Shown here one piece after another: positions 12,701 to 21,849 of a stretch of DNA of 64,000 nucleotides (the stretch's first letter is position 1; each line of letters starts with the position of its first letter). Position numbers and translations under genes: made by a program. The DNA is from Anas platyrhynchos (lineage: Eukaryota; Chordata; Aves; Anseriformes; Anatidae). The notes below the pieces were generated by a model. It ran no database searches. It saw nothing but the letters and a program-made list of their open reading frames with translations, and had not been told where the DNA came from. The stretch spans positions 6,012,501 through 6,076,500 of the forward strand of contig NC_092616.1 of NCBI RefSeq assembly GCF_047663525.1. Reading direction: 5' to 3'.

Positions 12701-14561
12701 TATAGGACCCCCCAGGTCCTGGTGCCACCCCACTTCCCCTATAGGACCCAGAGCTCCCCACATCCCCTATAGGACCCGGAGCCACCCCAAATCCCCAATA
12801 GGACCCAGAGCCACCCCACATCTCCTATAGGTCCCAGAGCCACCCCAAATCCCCTATAGGACCCAGAGCCACCCCACAGCTCCTATAGGACCCAGAGCCA
12901 CCCTAAATCCCTTATAGAACCCAGAGCCACCCCACATCCCCTATAGGTCCCAGAGCCACCCCACATCTCCTATAGGTCCCAGAGCCACCCCAAATCCCCT
13001 ATAGGACCCAGAGCCACCCCACAACTCCTATAGGACCCAGAGCCACCCTAAATCCCTTATAGGACCCAGAGCTTCTCCTAATAACCTATAGGACCCAGAG
13101 CCACCCCAAATCCCCTATAGGACCCATAGCCACCCTAAATCCCCTATAGGGTCCAGAGCCACCCCACATCTCCTATAGGACCCAGAGCCACCCCAAATAA
13201 CCCTATAGGGTCCAGAGCCACCCCAAATCCCCTATAGGACCCAGAGCCACCCCAAATCCTCTATAGGACCCAGAGCCACCCTAAATCCCTTATAGGGTCC
13301 AGAGCTTCTCCTAATACCCTATAGGACCCAGAGCCACCCCAAATCCCCTATAGGACCCAGAGCCACCCCAAATAACCCTATAGGACCCGGTGCCACCCCA
13401 AATCCCCTTTAGGACCCAGAGCCACCCTAAATCCCCTATAGGACCCAGAGCCACCCCAAATCCCCTATAGGACCCAGAGCCACCCCACAACTCCTATAGG
13501 ACCCAGAGCCACCCTAAATCCCTTATAGGGTCCAGAGCCACCCTAAATCCCCTATAGGTCCCAGAGCCACCCCAAATCCCCTATAGGACCCAGAGCCACC
13601 CCAAATCCCTTATAGGACCCAGAGCTTCTCCAAATCCCCTATAGGACCCAGAGCCACCCCAAATCCCTTATAGGACCCAGAGCCACCCCAAATCCCTTAT
13701 AGGGTCCAGAGCTTCTCCTAATAACCTATAGGACCCAGAGCCACCCCAAATCCCCTTTAGGACCCAGAGCCACCCTAAATCCCTTATAGGACCCAGAGCT
13801 TCTCCTAATAACCTATAGGACCCAAAGTCATCCCACATCCCCTATAGGGTCCAGAGCCACCCCAAATCCCCTATAGGGCCCAGAGCCACCCCAAATCCCC
13901 TATAGGACCCCGAGCCACCCCAAATCCCCTATAGGGTCCAGAGCCACCCCAAATCTCCTATAGGACCCAGAGCCACCCCACGTCCCCTATAGGACCCAGA
14001 GACACCCCAAATCCCCTATAGGACCCAGAGCCACCCCAAATCCCCTATAGGGTCCAGAGCTTCTCCAAATCCCCTATAGGACCCGGTGCCACCCCACGTC
14101 CCCTATAGGACCCAGAGCCACCCCAAATCCCTTATAGGACCCAGAGCCACCCCAAATCCCCTATAGGACCCAGAGCCACCCCAAATCCCCTATAGGACCC
14201 ATAGCCACCCTAAATCCCCTATAGGGTCCAGAGCCACCCTAAATCCCTTATAGGACCCAGAGTCACCCCAAATCACCTATAGCACCCAGAGCCACCCCAA
14301 ATCCCTTATAGGACCCAGAGCTTCTCCAAATCCCCTATAGGACCCGGTGCCACCCCACGTCCCCTATAGGACCCAGAGCCACCCCAAATCCCCTTTAGGA
14401 CCCAGAGCCACCCCAAATCCCCTATAGGGTCCAGAGCCACCCCAAATCCCTTATAGGGTCCAGAGCCACCCCAAATCCCCTATAGGACCCCGAGCCACCC
14501 CAAATCCCCTATAGGGCCACCCACCCGCGGCCAGGAGGAGCAGCAGCGCCCGCGGCCCCAT
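530..14561 (-). CDS. ITGAM/ITGAX/ITGAD-like: I-domain integrin alpha chain, CD11 type (5' part, 16 coding exons; 3' end off the left edge)
   Basis: This encodes a leukocyte-type integrin alpha subunit, a cell-surface receptor chain that in this family pairs with beta-2 (CD18) to bind complement fragments, ICAMs or fibrinogen. Sixteen coding exons are visible on the minus strand: 14561-14525, 12032-11915, 11823-11735, 11652-11588, 10418-10304, 10216-10086, 9206-9061, 8976-8823, 7936-7786, 7684-7611, 7517-7388, 6539-6397, 6296-6156, 3174-2968, 2065-1935 and 708-530. Every junction has AG/GT ends and compatible phase, giving about 670 residues. Order: signal peptide, first beta-propeller blades, inserted I domain, remaining FG-GAP blades, start of the thigh domain. 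The transmembrane segment and cytoplasmic tail lie beyond position 1. Match to CD11b/c/d is clear by eye, but orthology to one of the three cannot be settled. Seen: exon sequences and splice sites. Known: integrin architecture. Inferred: beta-2 partner. Confidence 0.93.
721..1926. repeat. T-run/G-run/CCCC array in integrin intron 15
   Basis: About 1.2 kb in which the plus strand alternates runs of 5-17 T, runs of 3-10 G, and a TCCCC block, with scattered A or C inside the T runs. It is low-complexity DNA with GGGGACCCC-type palindromic joints. Long open frames of Phe/Gly/Pro here are compositional artefacts. Confidence 0.9.
1935..7684 (-). CDS. ITGAM/ITGAX/ITGAD-like: Integrin beta-propeller FG-GAP blades (exons 10-15)
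   Basis: Exons 7684-7611, 7517-7388, 6539-6397, 6296-6156, 3174-2968 and 2065-1935 encode the rest of the seven-bladed propeller. Exon 10 reads [16 protein letters not shown] and exon 11 [20 protein letters not shown], both close to the same positions of human CD11c as I recall them. Exon 14 has the calcium loop DVDGDGWHD followed by VAVGAP, and exon 15 has D-L-T-G-D-R-L-P-D then VAVGA. These are canonical FG-GAP cation sites. Exon 14 has a TAG acceptor; two partial copies of its 5' half with CAG acceptors lie in the preceding intron. Confidence 0.92.
2069..2960. repeat. Minisatellite in integrin intron 14
   Basis: Tandem units of about 18-20 bases based on CACCCAAGGGGTCTCCAG fill this intron. 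Units mutate gradually toward the right end into CACCACCCAAGGGTCCC forms. Confidence 0.9.
3178..4880. repeat. TTGGG / TTAATTAGGG array in integrin intron 13, with two partial exon-14 copies
   Basis: The plus strand repeats GGTTGGGTTGGG and GGGTTAATTAGGG blocks. Embedded at 3781-3873 and 4426-4517 are near-identical copies of the 5' half of exon 14 with its splice acceptor. Confidence 0.9.
4915..6125. repeat. 11-base TTTGGGGTCGA minisatellite, same intron 13
   Basis: A long array of 10-11 base units TTTGGGGTCGA with variants (TTTGGGGTTGA, TTTAGGGTCAC). Units with GGTTGGGTTGG link it to the neighbouring array. The array ends about 30 bases before exon 13. Confidence 0.9.
6555..7345. repeat. 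Minisatellite in integrin intron 11
   Basis: Units built from AAGACCCCCATGGTGACCCC and AAGACCCCCAAG repeat across the intron between exons 12 and 11. Open frames on both strands here are by-products of the repeat. Confidence 0.9.
7786..10216 (-). CDS. ITGAM/ITGAX/ITGAD-like: Integrin I domain (exons 6-9, von Willebrand A fold)
   Basis: Exons 10216-10086, 9206-9061, 8976-8823 and 7936-7786 together encode the inserted ligand-binding domain. Exon 6 carries [19 protein letters not shown], whose DGSGS is the MIDAS metal-site motif. Exon 7 has the F-A-L-T-Q-F-S-D strand and the W-T-H-T-A segment that supplies the MIDAS threonine. Exon 8 has [10 protein letters not shown], the third MIDAS loop, and ends in R-Y-A-I-G. 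Exon 9 carries [20 protein letters not shown] and K-I-F-A-I-E-G, the C-terminal helix typical of CD11 chains. The MIDAS residues are intact, so metal-dependent ligand binding is expected. The domain is placed between blades 2 and 3 of the propeller, as in CD11 proteins. Confidence 0.93.
7945..8815. repeat. Palindromic minisatellite in integrin intron 8
   Basis: Units of roughly 50-80 bases contain the 18-base perfect palindrome AGATGTTCTAGAACATCT (for example 8288-8305), separated by GGTTGGGTGGATGGATGG-type spacers. The centre TTCTAGAA also fits the TTCnnGAA core of a heat-shock element. Confidence 0.9.
9228..9995. repeat. Minisatellite in integrin intron 6
   Basis: Degenerate units of about 35-50 bases containing GAGGAACCATGGGAGAACCC and GACCAGAAGAAGACCCCAA fill the intron between exons 7 and 6. 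Confidence 0.9.
10430..11587. repeat. Two minisatellites in integrin intron 4
   Basis: From 10430 to about 11340 the unit is about 20 bases, GGGAGACCCCAAAAATCAGT. From 11340 to 11575 a second family based on ACCAATTTTGGGGTGAAA takes over, running up to exon 4. Confidence 0.88.
12058..14512. repeat. About 29-base minisatellite filling integrin intron 1
   Basis: A 2.4-kb array of units reading CCCAGAGCCACCCCAAAT then CCCCTATAGGA. The CCTATAGG block is a short palindrome present in nearly every unit. The array starts just beyond exon 2 and ends at the exon 1 donor. Confidence 0.93.
14525..14561 (-). CDS. ITGAM/ITGAX/ITGAD-like: Integrin alpha exon 1: start codon and signal peptide
   Basis: The ATG lies in the context GGCGGCGACAATGG and opens a short hydrophobic leader, [12 protein letters not shown]. 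The exon ends with a GTGGGT donor in phase 1 and joins exon 2 at 12032 to continue A-L-S-S-C-R, so the signal peptide spans the first intron. A pyrimidine-rich stretch ending in CCGCAG lies about 40 bases upstream (exon edge would be 14601) and could be the acceptor of a 5' UTR intron, or simply the core promoter. The purine-rich plus-strand sequence at 14604-14640 would suit PU.1/ETS sites, which CD11 promoters use, but this is speculation. Confidence 0.85.
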
Positions 14562-14699
14562 TGTCGCCGCCGGCTCCGTCCCCGAAGCAGAAGTCGGGCG
14601 GCTGCGGGGAGGAGAAGGGGAAGGAAGGGGTGGGGAAGGATTCGGGGAGAGAACGGGCGGAAAAGGGCAAAAATAACCCAAAAAAAAATTAAAAATAAA

Positions 14700-16270
14700 T
14701 GAATGGAAACGCAAAAGGGGAAGAACAAAAAAAAAAGGGTGGGGAGGGGCTAAAAAAAAAGGGAGGAAAAGGCAAAAACGGGGGCGCGGCCACCGAGGGA
14801 GTGCGTGACCCTATAAGGTCCGATCCTATATGGACACGGGGCGGGGGGTGGGGTCTATGGGGTCTATGGGGCACGGCGTTTGTCACCCCATGGTGCCACC
14901 ACCCCATGATCCTAAAACCCCCATGGTGCCACCACCCCATGGTGCCACCACCCCATGGTGACACCACCCCATGGTGACACCACCCCACGGTCCCAAAACC
15001 CCATTGTGACACCACCCCCGTGATCCTAAAACCCCATGGTGACAGCACCCCGAGGTGACGCAACCCCATGGTGACACCACCCCCGTGATCCTAAAACCCC
15101 ATGGTGCCACCACCCCATGGTGCCACCACCCCATGGTGCCACCACCCCATGATCCTACAACCCCATCTCATAACCCCATGACCCCACAACTCCATGACCC
15201 CACAACCCCATGGTGTCCCCAACCCCATAATGTCCCCAACCCTATGGTGCCACCACCCCATGGCCCCATAACCCCATGACCCCACAACCCCATGGTGTCC
15301 ACCACCCCTTAATGTCCCCAACCCCATGACCCCATAACCCCATGATCCCATAACCCCATGGTGTCCACCATCCCATAATGTCCCCAACCCCATGACCCCA
15401 TAACCCCATGACCCCATGGTGTCCCCAACCCCATAATGTCCCCAACCCCATGGTCCCACCACCCTACAACCCCATGACCCCATAATCCCATGGTGTCCAC
15501 CACCCCATGGTGTCCCCAACCCCATGGTGGCCCCAACCCCATGGCCCCAAAACCCCATGGTGTCCCCAACCCCATAACATCCCCAACCCCATGACCCCAT
15601 AACCCCATAACCCCATGACCCCACAACCCCATGATGTCCCCAACCCCATGGTCCCACCACCCCATAACCCCATGACCCCATAACCCCATGACCCCATAAC
15701 CCCATGGTGCCCCCAACCCCATAATGTCCCCAAACCCATGACCCCATAACCCCATGGTGTCCAAAACCCCATAATGTCCCCAACCCCATAATGTCCCCAA
15801 CCCCATAATGTCCCCAACCCCATGGCCCCATAACCCCATGACCCCACTGTGCCCCCAACCCCATGATGTCCCCAACCCCATGGTCCCACCACCCCATAAC
15901 CCCATGACCCCATAACCCCATGGTGTCCACCACCCCATGGTGGCCCCAACCCCATGGTGGCCCCATAACCCCATGACCCCAACACCCCATGGTGTCCCCA
16001 ACCCCATAATGTCCCCAACCCCATGACCCCATAACCCCATGGTGTCCCCAACCCCATAATGTCCCCACCACCCCATGGTGTCCCCATAACCCCATGACCC
16101 CATAACCCCATGGTGTCCCCAACCCCATGACCCCATAACCCCATAACCCCATGGTGTCCACCATCCCATGGTGTCCCCAACCCCATAATGTCCCCAACCC
16201 CATGGCCCCACCACCCCATAACGTCCCCAACCCCATTGTTCCCCCAACCCCACAAAGTCCCCGCCCCCCA
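14700..16270. repeat. CCCCATGGTG minisatellite upstream of the integrin gene
   Basis: After an A-rich purine stretch (14680-14790), units of about 20-28 bases built from CCCCATGGTGTCCCCAACCC and CCATAACCCCATGACCC run from 14880 to about 16240. No gene is seen. The long Gly/Trp/His open frames on the minus strand are repeat artefacts. Confidence 0.88.
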
Positions 16271-16273
16271 CCC

Positions 16274-16520
16274 CCCAAAATTTAGGGTCCGTCCCGGATG
16301 TGGCGGCGCCGGGCGATGTCCCCGGTGTCACCTCCGCCCCCGGTGGCCCCGTCCCCATAGGGACCCGGCCGCGGCCCCACCCCGGAAGGAGCCGCGGTTT
16401 TGGGGTTTTGGGTTCCTTCCTTGGGGGGGGGATTTGGGGGGGGACTTCCTGATTTTTGGGGACGAGGGGGGGTGGGGGGGGATGGGGGTGTCCCCAAATT
16501 TCTCCGTCTGGTTGGCCACG
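16274..16520. other. Unique GC-rich island, unassigned
   Basis: A short non-repetitive stretch with CpGs between two arrays. On the minus strand a frame ends ...GDIARRRHIRDGP and a stop near 16289. I could not find a splice acceptor that joins it to either neighbouring gene and do not recognise the peptide. It could be an untranslated exon, a promoter remnant or a gene fragment. Confidence 0.35.
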
Positions 16521-16529
16521 GGGCACCAA

Positions 16530-17088
16530 AGGTCTCCAGGTGTCTCCAAAAATTCTCCAAATTTCTCCAAATTTCTCAAAAAATTCTCCAAAACTTCTTC
16601 AAACTTCTCCAAAATTCTCCATCCCATCACGGAACATCTCCAAACTTCTCCAAACTTCTCCAAAAATTCTCCAAACTTCCCCAAAATTCTCCATCCCACC
16701 ACCAAACATCTCAAAATTTCTCCAAAATTCAACAAAAATCTCCATCCCACCTCCAAACATCTCCAAACTTCTCCAAAATTCTCCCAAAATCTCCATCCTG
16801 TCAAGGAACATCTCCAAAAATCTCCATCCCACCTCCAAACATCTCCAAATCTCTCCAAAATTCTCCTAAATTCTCCATCCTGTCAAGGAACATCTCCAAA
16901 TTTCTCCAAAATTCTCCAAAAATCTCCGTCCCACCACCAAACATCTCCAAACTTCTCCAAACATCTCCAAATTTCTCCAAAATTCTCCAAAAATCTCCAT
17001 CCCATCAAGGAACATCTCAAAATTTCTCCAAAATTCTCCCAAAATCTCCAAAAAATCTCCATCCATCCCCAAACATCTCCACCCACCC
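16530..17088. repeat. TTCTCCAAAATTCTCCA minisatellite
   Basis: Short degenerate units of about 10-15 bases (CATCTCCAAACTTCTCCAAA) with recurrent CATCCCATCAAGGAA joints. It lies beyond the polyadenylation signal of the zinc-finger gene. Confidence 0.85.
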
Positions 17089-17089
17089 A

Positions 17090-17280
17090 CCCATCACCCA
17101 CCGACCACCGGTGGCCAAGGAGAAGACCCCTCCGGAGGACCCACCACGGCCCCCACCTCCGTCCTCCTCCAGGTGGGCCTCCTTGGTGACCCACGGCTCC
17201 TCCCAGTCCCTCCCAGTCCCCTCCCAGTCCCCTCCCAGTCCATCCCAGTATCCCCCAGGCCACACTTTGGTGCCACCGCA
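17090..17280. other. Small unique island beyond the polyadenylation signal
   Basis: Non-repetitive CpG-bearing sequence followed by a few CCTCCCAGTC units. The minus strand can be read as W-E-E-P-W-V-T-K-E-A-H-L but no family is recognised. It lies 3' of the AATAAA at 17286-17291, so it is probably transcribed flank rather than coding. Confidence 0.3.
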
Positions 17281-17285
17281 ACCCC

Positions 17286-17291
17286 TTTATT
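17286..17291 (-). terminator. Polyadenylation signal AATAAA, smaller zinc-finger gene
   Basis: The minus strand reads GCATCAATAAAGGGGTTGCGG. This is the first canonical hexamer 3' of the stop codon at 19042 and sits at the far end of a repeat-filled 3' UTR. Confidence 0.7.
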
Positions 17292-17499
17292 GATGCCGCA
17301 GAGCCCCAAGCACGGTGACGCCCCCCCAGATGTCCCCAAATGTCCCCAGGGTGGCCCCAGATGTCCCCAAGGTGGCCCCAAATGTCCCCCCAGTGGTCCC
17401 AAATGTCCTCATGGTGGTCCCGTGGTGTCTTCAGGTGTCCCCAGATGTCCCCATGGTGGCTCCTGGTGTCCCCACGGTGTCCATGCTCCACCTCCACGT

Positions 17500-19040
17500 G
17501 TCCACAGGGTCAACATTTGAGGTTCTACCACAGTTTGGTGGCCACCACACCACCATACCATGATGTTCCTCGGGTTCCTACTGGGCCAACTTGATGTAGG
17601 ACCACCCAGTTGAGGTCCTGGCACCCATCCTTACCTCCCAAGTCCATCATCCACCCCAAAATGGTTCAAAATGTCAATATTTGAGGTTCTACCATGGTTT
17701 GGTGGCCACCACACCACAACTCCATGAGTTTTTCTTAGGTTCTAGGATGGAACCCATGATGGTGGACCACCCAGTTGAGGTCCTGAGACCCATCCCGACC
17801 TCCAAACCCCATATTTGACCTCTGCATGTCTCCAGGGTCAACATTTGAGGTTCTACCAGGGTTTGGTGGCCACCACACCACAACTTCAAGACCCTTCCTT
17901 GGGTTCTAAGATGGAACCCATGACAATGGACCACCCTTTTGAGGTCCTGGCACCCATATTGACCTCCCAAGTCCATAATCCACCCCAAAATGGTTCAAAA
18001 TGTCGATATTTGAGGTTCTACCATGGTTTGGTGGCCACCACACCACAACTTCATGACCCTTCCTTGGGTTCTAAGACGGAACCCATGACAATGGACCACC
18101 CTTTTGAGGTCCTGGCACCCATATTGACCTCCCAAGTCCATAATCCACCTCAAAATGGTTCAAAACGTTAATATTTGAGGTTCTACCATGGTTTGGTGGC
18201 CACCAGACCCCAAATCCATGAGGTTCCTCAGGTTCCTATTGGGACACCTTGACGTAGGACCACCCTTTTGAGGTCTTGGCACCCATATTGACCTCCCAAG
18301 TCCATAAACCACCTCAAAATGGTTCAAAATGTCAACATTTGAGGTTCTACCATGGTTTGGTGGCCACCAGACCCCAAATCCATGAGGTTCCTCAGGTTCC
18401 TATTGGGACACCTTGACGTAGGACCACCCTTTTGAGGTCTTGGCACCCATATTGACCTCCCAAGTCCATAATCCACCTCAAAATGGTTCAAAATGTCAAC
18501 ATTTGAGGTTCTACCAGGGTTTGGTGGCCACCACGACGTTCCTCAGGTTCCTACCTCCTCCCCACCACCTTGGCAAGCCGGCGCCTCCTCGGGATGCCCC
18601 TGGAGGTGCCGGGTGAACTGGGGCTTGTAGCGGAAGCGCTCGCCGCAGCGCCCGCAGCCGTAGGGCTTCTCGCCGGTGTGGGTGCGGAGGTGCTCGGTCA
18701 AGGTGGAGCTTCAAGACCCTTCCTTGGGTTCTAAGATTGAAGCCATCATGGTGGACCACCCAGTTGAGGTCCTGGCACCCATACTGACCTCCAAAATCCA
18801 TAATCCACCCCAAAATGGTTCAAAATGTCAACATTTGAGGTTCTACCAGGGTTTGGTGGCCACCAGACCCCAAATCCATGAGGTTCCTCAGGTTCCTACT
18901 GGGACACCTTGATGTAGGACCACCCATTTGGGGTCCTGGCACCCATATTGACCTCCCAAGTCCATAAACCACCTCAAAATGGTTCAAAATGTCAACATTT
19001 GAGGTTCTACCAGGGTTTGGTGGCCACCACCACGACGTTC
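17500..19040 (-). repeat. About 165-base tandem repeats forming the 3' UTR of the smaller zinc-finger gene
   Basis: Eight or more units start with TTGAGGTTCTACCATGG and include GGTTTGGTGGCCACCA and CCCATATTGACCTCCC. One unit, at 18511-18715, contains a partial copy of the zinc-finger coding exon. From 17310 to 17480 a shorter CCCAGATGTCCCCAA family occurs. Confidence 0.88.
18530..18713 (-). pseudogene. Chimeric partial copy of the zinc-finger exon inside the 3' UTR
   Basis: The minus strand carries the last finger and C-terminal tail (to GGEEVG and its flank) nearly identical to 19030-19180. Instead of finger 8 it is preceded by the H-L-R-T-H-T-G-E-K linker of an early finger (sequence shared with about 19680-19715), then drops straight into 3' UTR repeat. 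It lacks most fingers and has no start, so it is a non-coding duplicate. Confidence 0.85.
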
Positions 19041-19041
19041 C

Positions 19042-21792
19042 TCAGGTTCCTACCTCCTCCCCACCACCTTGGCAAGCCGGCGCCTCCTCGGGATGCCCCT
19101 GGAGGTGCCGGGTGAACTGGGGCTTGTAGCGGAAGCGCTCGCCGCAGCGCCCGCAGCCGTAGGGCTTCTCGCCGGTGTGGATGCGCCGGTGCTTGACCAG
19201 GTTGGAGGAGACGCAGAAGCTCTTGCCGCAGGCCCCGCAGCGGAAGGGCCGCTCGCCGGTGTGGGTGCGCTGGTGCTCGATGAGGGTGGAGCTCTGGCCG
19301 AAGGCCTTGCCGCACTGGCCGCAGCGGTAGGGCCGCTCGCCGGTGTGGGTGCGCTGGTGGGAGGCCAGGTGGGTCTTCTTCTTGAAGCTCTTGGGGCAGC
19401 GGGGGCAGGAGAAGGGCTTCTCCCCGCTGTGGGTCCTCTGGTGCTTGAGGAGGTTGGAGCTGAGGCTGAAGGACTTGCCGCAGCGGGGGCAGGCGTAGGG
19501 CTTCTCCCCGGTGTGGGTGCGGAGGTGCTTGAGGAGGTTGGAGGTCCTCCCGAAGGTCCTCCCGCACTCGGGGCAGGAGAAGGGGGTCTCGCCGGTGTGG
19601 GTGCGGAGGTGGTCGGTCAAGGTGGAGCTCCTGGAGAAGGTCCTGGGGCAGGTGGGGCAGGAGAAGGGCTTCTCCCCGGTGTGGGTGCGGAGGTGCTCGG
19701 TCAAGGTGGAGCTCCTGGAGAAGGTCCTGGAGCAGGTGGGGCAGGAGAAGGGCTTCTCCCCGGTGTGGGTGCGGAGGTGCTCCAAGAGGTTGGAGCTCTG
19801 GGAGAAGGTCCGGCCGCACTCGGTGCAGCGGAAGGGCTTGGCGCGGTCACCGGTGGTGGTGGTGGTCCTGGTGGTGGTGGTGGTGGTGGTGGGTTCAAGG
19901 AGGCCCAGGAGGTTGATGAAGCCGTGGGGGTGGTCACCAGGAGGTGGTGGTGGTGGTTCTGGGGAGGGGAGGAGAAGGGGTGGGGTTGAGGAAGAGGTTC
20001 TACGTGGAGAACATCTCCTGGTGGGTCAACCCATGACCACGTTGAGATGTTCCTTGATGGAGAACATCTGGTGGGTCATCAAACGACCCCGATGGAGATG
20101 TTCTCCATGGAGGACATCTCGTGGTGGGTCATCGTGTGAGCATGTGGAGATGTTCTCCATGGAGAACATCTGGTGGGTCATCAAACGACCACGTTGAGAT
20201 GTTTTCCATGGAGAACATCTAGTGGTAGGTCAACATAAGACCATGTAGAGATGTTCTCCATGGAGGAACATCTCCTGGTTGGTCATCCCATGACCACCTC
20301 AAGATGTTCCTTGATGGAGAACGTCTGGTGGGTCATCGTGTGACCATCTAGAGATGTTCCTCCATGGAGAACATCTCATGATGGGTCATCCCATGACCAC
20401 GTCAAGATGTTCTCCATGGAGAACGTCTCTACGTGGTCATGCAATGACCCATCATGAGATGTTCTCCATGGAGGAACACCTCTACATGATCACACGATGG
20501 CCCACCAGGAGATGTTCTCCATGAAGGACATCTTGACATGGCCATATGTTGATGTTCTCCATGGAGAACGTCTCCAATGTGGTCATTTGATGACCCAAGA
20601 GACATTCTCTATCAAGGAACATCTCAACATGGTCTTATGATGACCCATCATGAGATGTTCTCCATGGAGGAACACCTCAACATGGTCATACGTTGACCTA
20701 CCATGAGACGTTCTCCATGGAGAACATCTCTACATGTTTTTTTGATGACCCACCAGGAGATGTTCTCCATGGAGAACATCTCCAACGGGGTCGTTTGATG
20801 ACCCACCAGATGTTCTCCATCAAGGAACGTCTTGACGTGGTCATGGGTTGGCCAACCAGGAGATGTTCTCCATGGAGGAACATCTCAACATGGCCATACG
20901 TTGACCTACTACGAGACGTTCTCCATGGAGAACATCTCCTGGTTGGTCAACCCATGACCACCTCAAGATGTTCCTCGATGGAGAACATCTCGTAGTAGGT
21001 CATCAAATAACCACGTTGAGATGTTCCTTGATGGAGAACATCTCTTGAGTCATCAAACAACCATGTTGAGATGTTCTCCATGGAGAACATCTCCTGGTTG
21101 GTCATCCCATGACCATGTTGAGATGTTCCTTGATGGAGAACATCTGGTGGGTCATCAAATGACCCCGTTGGAGACGTTCTCCTTGGAGGAACATCTCCTG
21201 GTGGGTCAACCCATGACCACCTCAAGACGTCCTCCATGGAGAACGTCAATGTATGGCCATGTTGAGGTGTTCCTCCATGGAGAACATCTCATGATGGAAC
21301 ATCTCAACGTGGTTATTGGATGACCCTCGATGGAGAACGTCCCTTGGGTCATCAAATGACCACGTAGAGATGTTCTCCATGGAGGAACACCTCCTGGTGG
21401 GTCAACCCATGACCATCTCAAGATGTTCCTCCATGGAGAACATCTCGTAGTAGGTCATCAACTGACCCCATTGGAGACGTTCTCCATGGAGAACATCTCG
21501 AGGTGGCCATGGGTTGTCCCACCAGGAGAAGTCCTCCAAGGAGAACATCTCCAACGGGGTCGTTTGATGACCCCCCAGACGTTCTCCATCAAGGAACTTC
21601 TCCAGGTGGCCATGGGTGGCCCCACCAGGAGACGTCCTCCATGGAGACACCCCCCCAAAAAAACCCACCCCCATTTTTTCCCAATTTCCCCCGCTTTTAC
21701 CCCAAAAATCCCACCCCCCAGGAGCCATCCCCAACGTCCTCACCTGCACGGGGCTCGTCGGGGGCGGTCCCGTCCCGCTGCGGCTCCTCCAT
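19042..21792 (-). CDS. C2H2 zinc-finger protein, 9 fingers, 321 aa (complete)
   Basis: Two coding exons: 21792-21744 ([16 protein letters not shown], donor GTGAGG, phase 1) and 19958-19042 (acceptor CTCCCCAG). The split codon makes Glu and continues [20 protein letters not shown], a Thr-rich run, then nine adjacent fingers starting [10 protein letters not shown]. Linkers are TGEKP/TGERP; all nine fingers keep both cysteines and both histidines. It ends [16 protein letters not shown] and TGA. There is no KRAB or SCAN domain. It is presumably a nuclear DNA-binding transcription factor, with target unknown. A further acceptor (GGCAG, near 21802) just upstream of the ATG implies a 5' UTR exon, perhaps at the CpG-rich stretch near 23690-23740. 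The finger style ([13 protein letters not shown]) is not that of ZNF668 or ZNF646, the KAT8 neighbours in human, so I leave it unnamed. Confidence 0.9.
20010..21645. repeat. Palindromic ATGTTCTCCATGGAGAACAT minisatellite in the zinc-finger intron
   Basis: Repeated 24-base perfect palindromes (AGATGTTCTCCA plus its reverse complement, for example 21069-21092) alternate with spacers containing GGTCATCAAATGACC-like inverted repeats. The array fills the intron between the two coding exons of the 9-finger gene. Confidence 0.93.
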
Positions 21793-21849
21793 GAGCGGCG
21801 CCTGCCGAAATGGGGTAAAAAAGGGCAAAAATGAGAAATTTTTAAAAAT

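Noticed and set aside
15091-16529. Gly/Trp/His frames on the minus strand
   Set aside because: Products of the CCCCATGGTG array; no start context, splice sites or homology.
17090-17280. A coding exon reading W-E-E-P-W-V-T-K-E-A-H-L
   Set aside because: It lies beyond a polyadenylation signal, has no clear acceptor, and matches no family I recognise.
19069-19989. Plus-strand Gly/Ala/Val frame opposite the 9-finger exon
   Set aside because: The antisense shadow of C2H2 fingers, which always gives open Gly/Ala/Leu frames in GC-rich DNA.
19042-21792. Naming the 9-finger gene ZNF668 or ZNF646 from synteny with KAT8
   Set aside because: The finger sequences do not resemble those proteins as I know them; position alone is too weak.
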